Positions 23,701 to 35,171 of a DNA stretch of 64,000 bases are shown here, piece by piece. The notes below the pieces were generated by a model. It saw nothing but the letters and a program-made list of their open reading frames with translations, was not told the DNA's origin and searched no databases. Made by a program: the position numbers and the translations under genes. Origin of the DNA: Cryptomeria japonica (Eukaryota > Streptophyta > Pinopsida > Cupressales > Cupressaceae); NCBI RefSeq assembly GCF_030272615.1, contig NC_081414.1:527725137-527789136 (forward strand), written 5' to 3'. Within the stretch, counting starts at the first letter, position 1. Every line of letters begins with the position of its first letter.

Positions 23701-24702
23701 TTTGAACATCCAAAGTTTGCAATCCATGTATTCGATTCTATCTTAGCATGTAATGAAAACTTGACTGCTTTCTCTTCTTCTGATTCCTTCAAGGCATCGT
23801 CCTTCTCTTCAATTACTAGAAACATGGATTCTCTTTTGTTAAAGTTGCATCTTCTAAACTTATTTTTCTTCTCATCATCATGCAGTCTCTTACATTTTTC
23901 TCTGTAAGTACAACTAGAAGCATAATATACAATTATACCACACAAAAAGCATTTTAGAGGCAACTTACTTTTGTATTCTTCAGTGCCTCATTGTAATCTT
24001 CTCATAAAATTTTCTTCAGCTTCATCTAGATCTCCATTGCATTCTAGATCATCGTGTCTTGAAACATTAGATGTTGCTTCTTTCTTTTCTCTTTTCTCTT
24101 TTCTCTTCCTCCATTTCTGAAATCTTAAAAGTTGCTAAAGTACCAATAAGCTTACCAATAGTATAATTACTCAAATCATTGATCTCTTGTATAACACGTA
24201 TTTGTGTCTTGTAGGATTTAGGCAAAGTCAACAAGATCTTATGCACAATATCACATTCCTCCAAATATCCACCGACATAATGCCATCAACAAGATTAGTC
24301 ACTCTATGAATATAGTTCTCAACACTTTCATCTTCCAGCATTCTCACATACTCATACCTCTGCTTCAGATTCATCAGCCTAGCCTACTTTGTCTTTGGAT
24401 CTCCTTCATATGCCAAACAAAATTTGTTCCACACAACTTTAGCTTCCTTAAATCCTTTTACCCTTCCAAACATTGAATCACTTATACAACTAAAGGTTAT
24501 AACTCTAGCCTTTGCATTAGTCTCCTTCAACTTTATCTCATCTGGAGTCTAAGCACCATCCTGGAGAGGTGTATATCTAGTCTGAATGATTTCCCAAATT
24601 CCATTCTGCAATGTCTCCAAATGCGACTCCATTCTCTCCTTCCAGTATGAAAAATTTGTACCATCAAAGATTAGAACTTTGTAATGCACATCTTGCGCCA
24701 TA
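20720..24702 (-). pseudogene. Copia gag-pol polyprotein, decayed
   Basis: On the minus strand the gag start is the ATG at 24702 (FDGTNFSYWKERMESHL). A degenerate zinc knuckle at about 23950 has CFLC...SSC with the histidine replaced. Protease WIANFGCSNHMTG has Asn where the catalytic Asp belongs. Pre-integrase lies at about 23400-23260. The integrase core has LIHTYLCGP, with Tyr in place of the first catalytic Asp, and LRSDKGGEF. RT has LKKALYGLKQAPRAWY (about 21810) and YVDD (about 21665). RNase H has YTDADWAES at about 21190 and ends VADTFTKALA, with stop at 20720. Stops and frameshifts separate nearly every block, and catalytic residues are lost, so it is inactive. Confidence 0.92.
22403..22431. 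repeat. (TTC)n microsatellite
   Basis: A run of about nine CTT/TTC triplets inside the decayed Copia integrase-RT linker. On the coding strand it reads as a poly-lysine/glutamate stretch. Confidence 0.85.
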
Positions 24703-24745
24703 CCCGATCTACCTCAAGTGGTTAAGCTTACTCAAGAGGAACCTT

Positions 24746-24757
24746 GCTCTAATACCA
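24746..24757 (-). other. primer-binding site, initiator tRNA-Met type
   Basis: Read on the minus strand it is TGGTATTAGAGC, one base from the canonical Copia site, two bases inside the 5' LTR boundary at 24760. Confidence 0.88.
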
Positions 24758-24759
24758 AT

Positions 24760-25944
24760 TGTTGAACCCAAGGCAGAACTAAGAGGGGGGGGGGGGGGGT
24801 TGAATCAGTCCAAAATAAAAATTAATACAACACATAAACAATTAAACAACAACACACATTCAACACATGAACACCAATATTTTCTATGTAGAAAACCCAA
24901 ATATGGAAAAACCATGGTGAGAACCTACCCACAAAATATATCCACTATGTATATCAGATTACAAAATGAGTAATTGTTTCGAACTTGTAAACCAAGGCTA
25001 ACTGCTTATGGGGCAAGATACAAAATAGGACTTGCAAACTTGAAGATAACTGCAATAGGGCAAGATACAAAAATGATATGAAAAGAAGGATCTCCTAATC
25101 ATGAAGTTGTCCTTGAACTCTGCATCAAGTGACCAACATCATCACACACAAATCAGACCTCAATTGCCAACACTCTATCTAAAATCTCTGTCAGAGTCTC
25201 AGCACAACTTGCATATCATTCGAACACAACTCTTATTCACTTCTCTTCACCGAACCACACTGACTATCTTTGCATCATACATCTACACTTCACACCTCAT
25301 TGTCATACACTTAACTCAATCACACTCATCCTTATATACAAGATAGATCATCAAAGTTTGAACCAAGTCAACCCGAATGAAAATACACTTTTCGGACCAA
25401 AAACACACACACTAATCCACTCCAGGAGAAAGAAGAGACCAAAACACATCTTCCAAAGATCAATTCACCAATCCAAAACTATCAAAACATAACCAACACC
25501 ATATCCACACGCTACACATCCATATAAGTAATTAATGGTCAAAACATACTCTCCAATTCAAATATCTTAAATCCGAATCTCCACATGCTATGGTGAGACC
25601 CATAACACATCAAATAGTCTCCCACAAATCATATCCAAACCTAAGGATAAGTCTAACATATAATATCATGACCAACAACGAACAATGTCGCAACACCTGG
25701 AGAACACAAAGATAGTTTTGAACCACAAAACCATCATATACATGATACCAAAACTATATCCAACAAAGATAACCATAATAAACAACATCACCAGCACTTT
25801 CCAAACCTGAACACTTTCGAAACAACCAATAGAACAACTGCAACATCAATATAGAAAGATAACTCTACACCACAGACATTCCAGACCAATCTAGAACAAC
25901 ATGTTTGCCATCAATGACAGCTACAACAACAAATACTTAAAAGA
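24760..25944 (-). repeat. 5' LTR of the minus-strand Copia element
   Basis: The top strand starts TGTTGAACCC, followed by a run of about 14 G at 24786-24799. The inferred end is diverged (CTTAAAAGA against CTTCCAACA in the partner), and was set by aligning lengths and by the acttc target duplication. Confidence 0.88.
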
Positions 25945-25949
25945 ACTTC

Positions 25950-27600
25950 TTTGCATAATGATGCTATTGGTCCATATTTCTCCACATCTCACATATAGAA
26001 CTACATTATTAATTGATCTTGCAGTTGAAACATTGACATAAGTTTATGACCTAACATTCATACAAAATCACACCTCTACTTTAATGAGACATTGGGATAG
26101 TTCTATGATCTATACATCTAAATAATGAACCTAGGTTCTAAGTTATTTTTGGAACATTGACTTACGTAGTCATAAATTTACAAATCTACTATTTCATTGT
26201 ACATCAAACCCAAAAACTTATGCTTCTGGTTATTGTTTTGTGCATTTTATTGATACCATCATGCTTTTAAGTCATTCCTTCATACATCTGAGCCATTGTC
26301 CATTGCTTTTGAGTTATCCTTCTATGCATCTGATTGATGACTTGGAACACTGGACTATTACCCATTATAGTTAGTTGACAAAGTTATACTTTTGACTCAT
26401 CTCACCACACCTTTGACATCTATCTTTACACTTTTAATTAGTAATACTATGCAATTGAATATTATCAAAGACTTTTATATTCCACATTGTACCATATTAA
26501 ACTTACAAACCTTTAGGCAAAAAAACCTAACATAGACTTAGACACATTTTAGCCTACCACCTCTATCTTCCACTAAAATCTTAAGTCAAAACATCTATCA
26601 ACCATTTCATCTCCATCACATCACATCAAATTGGACTTAGAGCTATCATCCTTAGACAAAATTAGAAAAAGTTTTTTCCAAACCAACCAAAATTTTAGTT
26701 TTATCTAGATATTGTATCCTTTATCCCTAGTTTGTCTTTTTGCTTGGAAGTTTTCCATGTCTAATTAGAGTGTCAAATTAGCACATATCCTTGGTGGATA
26801 GGTCATCTTGGGAGCCTTGGATACTCTTGAGATTGCATATTCTACTCCATATCCATTTTGTTGGATTCACAAGTCTAATTCAAGTGTAACATATTACAAT
26901 CCCAATCCTTACAATCATAATATATAGGTTCAATTTGACTATTTCTGTGTCATCCATGATCATCATTTACCAATCCAAGTATCAAACCAAAATCTAGAAA
27001 TATCACCAACTTTTTCCAAGTCCACTCATAATCTATAAATTCTAAAATCCATCACATCTATATCCAAAATCACACCCATAAATTGTCAAACGTATTATAA
27101 GTTTGACATGCCTACCACTAGGTATCAATATAAGAAACTTATGATTATAACCAAGTTGATCCAATCACAAAAAAAACAATAGATCATACTTAATACAATG
27201 TAGGGATTACCTCACAATTATCCATGCCAAGTGGATTGTAAACACCACCACCACCACCTTCTTCAAAGGCTAGACCTACTATTAAATATTTTTGAGACCT
27301 AACACAAAAGGAATTAAAAGAATAACAACAAGATGGTAGAGCCACGAGCTTTGTATATTTAATAATTGAAGACATCCCAATCGCTATTTCATGTTGTTAG
27401 TCTAAAAGGATGCAGATTTTACCCCTAATTTTTCCATAACCACAACACCAACATAGACCTTAGGAGAAACATGTTCAAGAAATATAACACAACACAATAA
27501 CCCTTTTATGAAACTTTAAACAAAACTTACATGCCACATAAAAACAACCCTTTCAGACAACATTCAAACAACACTTGTATGTTGCAACAAGCTAACTCTT
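25950..27600. other. gene-free AT-rich DNA
   Basis: No reading frame or family signature is seen on either strand. The plus strand becomes C/A-rich toward the right, similar in composition to the proline- and threonine-rich N-terminal gag region that follows. Confidence 0.4.
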
Positions 27601-28461
27601 CCATGCAATCTTCAAACAAAATTTACACATCACAAGATATCTCTCTCTTATCACAAGCCATACTACCCACCAATCCAACATAGGTATTTTTATCTCCAAT
27701 CAACACCTAATCACCATCATATACTTTACAATTCACTAATACACTTTACAAAAACTTGCTTCACCCAATCATATCACCACAACCATCCCATGATAAATCC
27801 TTAAAATTTTCACTTATATCAAGACATACATCCCCATGACCAACCCACAAGATTTTCATAGACCTTATATGTGTCCCAAATATCTACATCTACCATACTA
27901 AAAACATTTATATCCCTAAAAACCATCACATCATCCCTACAAATTATAACATCGTCTCCCACAAACCAAAACATCATACCTCCTGAAAGCAACAAATCAT
28001 ACCATGAAATTCTACTATCACATTAATCGTACCTACAAAAACCTACATCCCACAAAACCATACATAGATTGCCAAAAACAACAACCCTCTAATAAAAAAA
28101 TCCAAGTTCTCAATATACAAGCAAACCAATCCATCAACATGCCCTCTTTCACACCCACATACGACTGGGCAAAACAAATCCAAAACATAAAATAAAAAAT
28201 AACCATCATGAAAATTAGAAATACATAGAAGAGTTATACACTTGAGAACATCTGTCCCCATCCCTTTGATAAATCCATACCTATTGTACCTTTCCATGAC
28301 AACTTTGAAATACCAAAATCTAACAAATACAAGGGAAAGGGTGGTCCACAAGAACATATAAAGGAATTTTACATAGCTTTCTTAGAGGTTTCTTATAATG
28401 ACACATTTCTAATGCACCTCTTTCCTCAAAGTTTAGAAGGGAAATCCATCAATTGGTTCTC

Positions 28462-28466
28462 CCATC
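28462..28466. repeat. target-site duplication CCATC (left)
   Basis: CCATC at 28462-28466 is repeated at 29654-29658, exactly flanking the insertion, and both lie inside the same gag relic. Confidence 0.85.
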
Positions 28467-29653
28467 TGTTGGAGTTGAGAAAATACAACACCATAGGAGT
28501 ATTCTTATCATTGTAGAATTATATTTATGCAAACGCACTGAGATAAAGTGCCATCATGCATTGTTTACTTGGGATCTTGCATATCTTGTGCCTTGTTGTA
28601 CATGCACTACTTATAAAGTGCCATGAGGGGGTTGATGTTTGCCTTGTTTGCCATCCACCTTTGTCAAGTGAGTGTTCCTTCCACGACATTCGCCTCATGT
28701 TGTGTGTCAAGTGAGTGTTCCTTCCACGACACCGTGTACTTTTCTCAACACCTTTGATGTTCCTGGTTCTTCGTCCTGCAGTTCTTCTTGGTTGTTCTTT
28801 TTAGTGTTCCTGTCCCTCTCCCTCTTCAGCATTATGGGGAGGTTTGTCTTGTTGGTTCTAATGCTTCCGTGGTTCGATTGATCAACTCTTCAGGCTTTGG
28901 TGTTTTCATGCCATCTATATCTTCGATTTCAGTTGTTTGCCTGGTTTGCCTTCTGATTCGAGTAGTGACATTTGAGGGCACTCATACAGATTACAATCTT
29001 CTCTACCTAGTCATGTTTCATTTCAGTGGAGGTTCTTTAGATCAGCAGTTTCTCAGAGACAGTGTTTGCATCTATTTCATGCTTCAGTGGTGTTCTTTTC
29101 CATCTCTTTTTGGAGTAGAGTTTTTTTCCCACGTGGTTTTCTCTATTTCTCCAGTTCATCGAGATTTCATTGTATTTGGGTACCTGATCAGGCCTTGTTG
29201 TCAGGACCCATCTTTATTGCTTTCAGTAGTTGTTCTAGGTTTTAGCTTCTCCCTACGTCTAGCTTAAGGGGGGGTGTTAGAGTATTCGGGTATTTACTTG
29301 ATTAATTAAACAATATTTGTTTAATTATTTAAGTTCCCTTTATCTCTTTTACACTTAAGCTAACTTTAGGTGCATAATAATTAATTCTTTTATTAATTAT
29401 TATGTGCAAACCTAGGTTTTCCCTTTTAGGGTTTCTTGACCTATTAAAGGTTGAGTTCTTTCTTTTCATTGTAAGAAGGATTATTATTGACAATACATTT
29501 TTGGAGATTATTAAGCTCTCATGTTTTGGAGCATATTTTTCCTGTGTTTTTGTTCCTTTTGTGATTTGCTTCCTTGCTTCTCTTTGTAACAGGTTTGTTA
29601 GCTTGTAGAGATCATTTGGGCTCCTGTGGTGTTGTATTTTCTCAACTCCAACA
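28467..29653 (+). mobile_element. 1187-bp insertion with inverted ends and a single LTR
   Basis: It is bounded by a perfect 5-bp target duplication CCATC, begins TGTTGGAGTTGAG and ends CTCAACTCCAACA. The first 33 bases (28467-28499) are the inverted complement of the last 33 (29621-29653) with one mismatch. Yet inside there is a polypurine run (AAGGGGGGG, 29266-29274) followed by TGTTAGAGTATTC, the layout of a retroelement 3' LTR. A normal 5' LTR and primer-binding site are absent. No protein is recognised. It may be an aberrant LTR-retroelement integration or a small terminal-inverted-repeat transposon. Confidence 0.75.
29275..29653 (+). repeat. 3' LTR-like segment of the 28467-29653 insertion
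   Basis: This 379-bp segment begins TGTTAGAGTATTC right after a G-rich polypurine run and ends CCAACA at the target duplication. These are the start and end dinucleotides (TG...CA) expected of an LTR. The only other sequence resembling it is the inverted 33-bp copy of its end at 28467. Confidence 0.6.
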
Positions 29654-30499
29654 CCATCTCCTTCATTGAATCAAATCCTTCCACGAGTTGACAAATAAAT
29701 TCTTTGCACATTTTTCATAAAACAGAAAACATGAGATCTCCATTAATGACTTATACAATACTAAATGAAAAAATAGAGAATGCTTTGTTTCTCTCCTAAA
29801 ATATTGGAAGAATATAGCAAGCAAATTTCCATGGCCTATCCTTGAGAAACAATTGATACAAATATTCATGCAAGACTTGAACCGAAAAGTGGGCTTTCAC
29901 GTACAACTCCAATGTGCTAATACTTTCAAAAAAATTATAGAGGAAGGGATAACCATGGAAAGAACTCTAATGGAAAAAACCTCATGAAAATATATAAAGA
30001 GAAACAAGATAATGAGACTCAATCCAATGATAAACCTCACTTTTTGGTGAAGAACATAAATATTATTAGGGATGGTGTTGTAGAATAAAATTGACCCAAA
30101 ATGTATAGTCATTGTTAAACATAAAACCACCACCTAATGATAAAACAACATCAAATGCCCATAACCCTCAAAGAGGATCACCTAGACAAAATAAGACTCC
30201 AAGATGAAAATACACTCCTCTAGGATAGCCTATTGAATATGCACTCAAAAAATTCTTCCATCTGAATCTAATCAAGCTATTGAAGAAGATAATATGAAAA
30301 AAGTCAAGACCTCATGGTGGAGTGACCATTGTAAATACCATAGGGTGAAAGGACACAAGAACCCCATCATTATTAAATTGAAAAATATTATTCAAGACCT
30401 TACTAAACAAGGAGACATTTCTATTGAACACTTCCCTAATCAATCAAATATTGAAATAGTGATTATGTGATCCTAGGATAACATATACATCAACCTAGA

Positions 30500-31345
30500 A
30501 TAAATCTTATTAGATTGTGCAGTTTTGCTGATAACTATAGAAGCTAAGGTAGGAATAGGAGATGTCAATATGGATGTTGAAACGTATGTCCCTATTTGGT
30601 TTTGAGGAGACACTTTATTGATAATATCTATTCAACTACTTGGTGACACAAAATTTTCATGTTGAGATAGGTTGTGTATAATTTCCACACTATGTGAATC
30701 ATTTAACACCAAATTCCTCAAATTATATTTAAAAGGAGATTCCTCCTTAGCCAAGGGTTCCAATCTCAAGAAAATTTGAGACCTACCCAAATTATTGTCT
30801 ATCTTTGAAGTAGATCTTGAACTTATATTCCATCTCTAAGGAATTATGAAGTGAATGTGGTTTAGAGATTGTCGACAAGGTAGGATAAGCATCAAAGAAG
30901 GAATGCCTTCCCGAAGTCCCTAAAGAAAAGGAAGTAATGAACTTAGGTTCATCACTAGAACCATTCATAGCATATGAGGCCATTATTCAGTAATTTCTAA
31001 CAAGAATTTCACATTTAGAGCATAGGGTCATAAAACTTATAAGGAACTACAAGTTTCACAACACATGTTTTTTATTAGAAATAAATAAAATAGAAGTAAA
31101 GTGATAAAAAGATAGAGATGCATATGATGTATGAAGAAAGTGTTTTAAAGTTTAATTTTTTAATATTAAATATAGTGTTCTTATATATGCAAATGCTAAC
31201 AAAGATACTCAAAGAAAGAATGCACAAAATTAACTAACAAAATGATGCATTAAGTAATCAACGAAGTGAAACAATGTATGCTAGATAAATCAGATTTTAT
31301 GCTCTAAAAATCAAAAGCTATGCAAGTTCAAGATCTAACAGGTTC
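30500..31345 (-). pseudogene. Gypsy family D gag N-terminus and leader
   Basis: On the minus strand a start MASYAMNGSSDEPKF (30983) matches MASHAMNEFGDEPQF of the family D copy at 48677, and the flanking DNA matches 48200-49045 as well. Downstream of this fragment (toward 30500) similarity ends where the plus-strand gag relic begins. The sequence between 30984 and 31345 is the leader between primer-binding site and gag. The product would be an N-terminal fragment only. Confidence 0.7.
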
Positions 31346-31352
31346 ACCAAAA
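31341..31352 (-). other. primer-binding-site region of the family D copy
   Basis: The minus strand reads TTTTGGTGAACC next to the LTR. The young element A has TTTTGGTGAACCC at the same place (63861-63872). The priming tRNA was not identified. Confidence 0.65.
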
Positions 31353-32614
31353 TAAAATGGTGATAATGTTATTCTAGGCTAACACATATGTCAACCTATA
31401 ATCAATCTCCTTTTTTTACCATATGTAATTTAGAATATGTGTGAATGGGTATAAATTCAGTCCAAAAGGGAGAGCCAAACAAGTCCGGATCCACACCTAA
31501 TATGTCTTGTGATAGGGTTATGATTAGGGATTGATTAAAGGTATGTAGAAAACTAGTGCAAACAAGGCAATTATGAACTAAACTGATAGAAAGCATGGAA
31601 CAAAGAACAAAAATATAAATCTAGAAATGAGACACAGAGGGGAAATTGTGGTAAAAAGTAGAGCCAAACAAGGTGGGACAAGGAAATCAAGGATTGAAGT
31701 CCTAGAGTGCTCGGATATAGAAGGTAGTGATAAAAATGATCTCAATGAGGTTTCTTGATTGCCACCATGTAAATCTCAATCAAAATTGGCAAGACACTAG
31801 CGTTAGGCACTCAAGTCTTGTTATTTTTCCCTTAACTTTAGATGATGAGCATTGTCTCAATCTACACAGTTTATCTATATCTTGTGTTCATCACTAGTCC
31901 TTGGATCTAGATCTGCACACACAAAAAGAGGTGAAAAATGGATGTGCTATTTAGGGTCTTGCCTTAATCAAACCCCATATTGGTGTTCCCACCTTGAAAA
32001 TGACTAATGATTGGTAAAAAAGTGTGTCCTTAGGGGAGTAGAGACAAATGAATGCAAAAAAATAACAATGATTACCTCATGCACAAAACTGAGCTTGGGT
32101 TTCATGATGAAGATGCAAAGTTTTCAATTCCTTAATGCAACATGATGTCCACACAAGGATCATGTTTAATGTTCTTGATGTCGATCCTTAGATTTTATGT
32201 CTAGATATTTTTGTAAACCTAAAATAAATGACTTGAAATTCCTACATAAGATTAGTTAATTGAATTGGATTAGGTTAGGATTGATAATTGGAGATCTATA
32301 ATTTATAATGGAAAGCGAGTCTCATTTATATGTGACTTACACCTTATCATTTTTAACTCTTTTGGAGAGACTGATAAAGGGATACAACTATCAAGGGCTC
32401 GACATCAAATTTAAAATATTTTAAGTTGGAGTCAAATTGGGTGCTAGTATCCAACCCAATTAGGTCGCACAAAGGTCTAGGCACTAGCTTAGGCAATCCA
32501 AATTGCACTTTTGGTCTCAATATAGGCATAATAAGACATGTTTAGTAGCATCTATTGAGATAGGTGCTAAACCTAGCATGAAATTTTCAAGGGTATACAA
32601 TTTAAGATAGTATA
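31353..32614 (-). repeat. Gypsy family D LTR, flanked by PBS on one side and PPT on the other
   Basis: The LTR is 1262 bp, close to the 1253 bp of the related element A. Its left part matches 49056-49646, and its central part shares the cacacaaaaagag and tttgcctta...tcaaaccc blocks with the LTRs at 51487-52644 and 57286-58538. On the left it borders a primer-binding site and gag start; on the right it borders a polypurine tract. It therefore served as 5' LTR of one copy and 3' LTR of another. Confidence 0.75.
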
Positions 32615-34094
32615 TTTAGCCCCCATTTTAGTGGGGGTATGAAATTAATTCCATACACATGATAAATTATGAAGAAACGAATATATTTATATTCAAGCAT
32701 TGAAGAGGTAGGACAAATACATAATATATAGATAAAAGGGGAACATACACATAGAGGAAATGTAAGAAGATATAAACATACACATAAATTGGAACATAAA
32801 CATGGTTAGCAACGTATCCACATACACTTAGTATACACGAAGCATACACAAGAAGAAAATTCATACACGGTATGGTATCTTAGACTAGAAACATCCTCAA
32901 ATCTTGACTAGGAGCCATATCCAAAAGCATGCAAGGTATGCATCTCAGACTAGCAATATCCTCGAACCTTGAATAAGACCCATATCCAAAAAATATACAT
33001 GTCATAGGATAGAGAAATCCTTCGTTTGCTAGGTGGCTCATGGACAAGTGAAGACATCTGCTAGCAATATGTGTTATTCTATGTGAGCTCCACTAGTAGC
33101 AAATGAAAAACAAAACAAAAAACTAATAAAACATTTTGTTTGCTATGTGAGTACCATGTCAATGATTTAAAAAATTACCATCCAAGCACGATGCATTTTT
33201 TTATTGGCAATTCTAGTAAAGTGATACAAAGATGGTCAAAGAGGTATTGCAAGAGCACAACCAACTTTGTAATGTGTGCACAAAGTGAAACACATAGTGA
33301 ATGTATGCTCCCACCTTAAATTAATTGCTAATTCTAACTGAGAGTGATTTCATTTAAGGTAGAAAGAATGATCAAACAAGATCAAACAAGAGAACATACA
33401 ATCAAATAAGATCAAACAAGAGCACATAATGGATCTAAAGGTCTAGAGTCAATATGAATATGTGACTAATAATGTATATCAATATGATTGTTTTGAATTA
33501 ACCTTATTCCTTAAATACTATGGAAGCATGAATACAAAGGAGGAAGAACACATAAATAACAAAAACAATTTTTGGGTCAACATGGAAGAGATCTAAATGT
33601 CTCAACGTTTTGCATCATCCCCAAAAGATGAAACAAAAGCATATTTATGACAAATGGAAGAAAATAGATACATATAGAATAATGACACAACAAATATGTT
33701 CCCTTAGTATCCAAGTGCCAATAGATCATCAAGGGTCATTCAAAGAGAAATAACAACATAAAATACACACTAAGAAACAAATCATGGTGGTAACATTACT
33801 AGTAAGAGAACACCAAAAAAGGGTATCATGCTTGTAAGCCAATCTATAGAAAATAATTTTCATCACAATCTTGCTCATCATAAAGAGATGGTGAGAAAGA
33901 TGCTAAAGTATATATAAAAAGTGTAATACTAGGAGAAGCACTTGGTTCCATGTGTGCATGATCACTTACTAAAAGGAGCTCATCACACGTGTCCCTAGAA
34001 TCTAAATTTATGGATTTTGAAAAGACTTTAGATAATTGTACATTATTCTAACCTTTTTCATGCCTCTCAAAGAGTGGTGTAATAGTGCTATCAG
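32615..34094 (-). mobile_element. polypurine tract and 3' untranslated region of Gypsy family D
   Basis: The minus strand shows CACTAAAATGGGGGCTAAA (polypurine tract, 32615-32633) next to the LTR. The region to about 33640 matches the 3' untranslated regions at 52645-53361 and 58539-59280, with shared blocks around gtgtgcacaaagtg, a tttgcatcatcccc motif and gtcaacatggaagagat. It is cut at 34095 by element J and is probably the continuation of the family D body at 44404-48750. Confidence 0.75.
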
Positions 34095-35159
34095 TGTTGG
34101 GAAACATGCAAGTTCAATACTAAAGATTGTGAAGATCAATCTCTATATAAGAAATCAATCAAATGACAAGATACGAGTCTTGGAAAACTACCACATGAAA
34201 GTCTGAAACTTGTATCAATTCTAAAAATTAAATTTCCTTAATGTGGAATAAACATGATTAGATCCTTCTTCTCACTGATGCTAAAAATTAAATTACATAT
34301 CATTCATAATAATCCTATCTTATGTGAACTTATAACAACAATAAATAAATAATATCTTCACCATAAGATAGTAGAAATGAGATAGAAACCAACAACACAA
34401 GAACATCACATAACACGATTTACATGGAGAAACCCTTGCAGGAATAAACTCCACCAAGAAGAAAGGTCAAGTATGCATTATCAATAATAAATGTGATTAC
34501 AGTACATTCACTTTCATTGTCATCTTTTCATTGAAGAACCTGTGTACCTATGAAAAACCTCCCCATGCCTCCTACTTGTCCTGGTCATTGTAAAGTGGCT
34601 TTACATCCAAATTTTCCTCACACTTTTTACTTCAAAGGAGCTAAATTTATAAAATGGTAAGTTCTCTAAAACTACCAAACAAAGCATTTAAATAAGGCTC
34701 TTCATTCTAGACAACCTCGAACCTTGAATTTCCTCTATAGAAGATGAAAAGGCATTGGTTTGGGCTCCGGTACTTTTCCTCCAACTTGGGCACCTAATCT
34801 TGCAAGATAAACATTACATCAAATGTAATAAATGACAAAGCACCAAGAGACACGTGGTGCCTACTCTAAGTACCCATTTGGAGAAGCATAAAGGTCATTC
34901 ATTTTCCACTTCCCATGTCATTAAATATCAGTTCTAGTCATCTACATTTATAGAAAATAATATTTAATAATTGCATTCACAACCCACCTTTACTATTGCT
35001 AGTAAAATCCATCATCCGTTCTGAATGCATTACAAACAATAGTGAGAATAAATATTAAAAAAAAATTCCCAATACACCCTAAGTTCCTTAGGAAACTTTC
35101 CAAGGATGTTGGAACCATGCCATAGGATTTACAAGGTAGATGGAATCTTGATCCTAATA
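34095..35159 (-). repeat. 3' LTR of element J
   Basis: The top strand starts TGTTGGGAAACATGC and ends GATCCTAATA, followed by the polypurine tract. It is similar to 43336-44403 along its whole length with many substitutions and small gaps, so J is old. Confidence 0.82.
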
Positions 35160-35171
35160 TTTTCCCACTTG

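Larger units (their letters stand above)
19084..25944 (-). mobile_element. complete but decayed Ty1/Copia element, minus strand
   Basis: The element is about 6.86 kb with LTRs of 1226 and 1185 bp, a primer-binding site, a polypurine tract and a full Copia coding order. A near-perfect target duplication is visible: gcttc at 19079-19083 and acttc at 25945-25949. The LTRs are visibly diverged and the coding region is broken many times, so it is older than the Copia element at 4940. Its LTR differs from that element, with a characteristic GAGGGGGGGG run near one end. Confidence 0.92.
27680..30480 (+). pseudogene. Ty3/Gypsy gag relic, split by an insertion
   Basis: The plus strand at about 28240-28466 reads PFHDNFEIPK, YKGKGGPQEHIKEFY and INWFSHL, the core of a plant Gypsy gag. 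After the insertion at 28467-29653 it continues in shifting frames with KSFHELTNKFFAHFS, KHEISINDLYNTK and WPILEKQLIQIF. A zinc-knuckle-like HCKYHRVKGHK, followed by IIQDLTKQGDI, lies at about 30316-30430. The proline- and threonine-rich part before 28240 is assigned only by composition. Stops occur in all frames. No protease or RT follows; near 30480 it abuts a minus-strand element of another Gypsy family. Confidence 0.75.

Noticed and set aside
24784-24799. long G homopolymer as a regulatory element
   Set aside because: A shorter G run occupies the same place in the partner LTR (19109-19118), so it is a normal, slippage-prone part of the LTR, and its length may also be an assembly uncertainty.
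28788-29267. 159-codon open frame on the plus strand inside the 28467-29653 insertion
   Set aside because: T-rich DNA gives a hydrophobic, Val/Phe/Ser-rich translation with no motif. It ends at the polypurine tract and is probably fortuitous.
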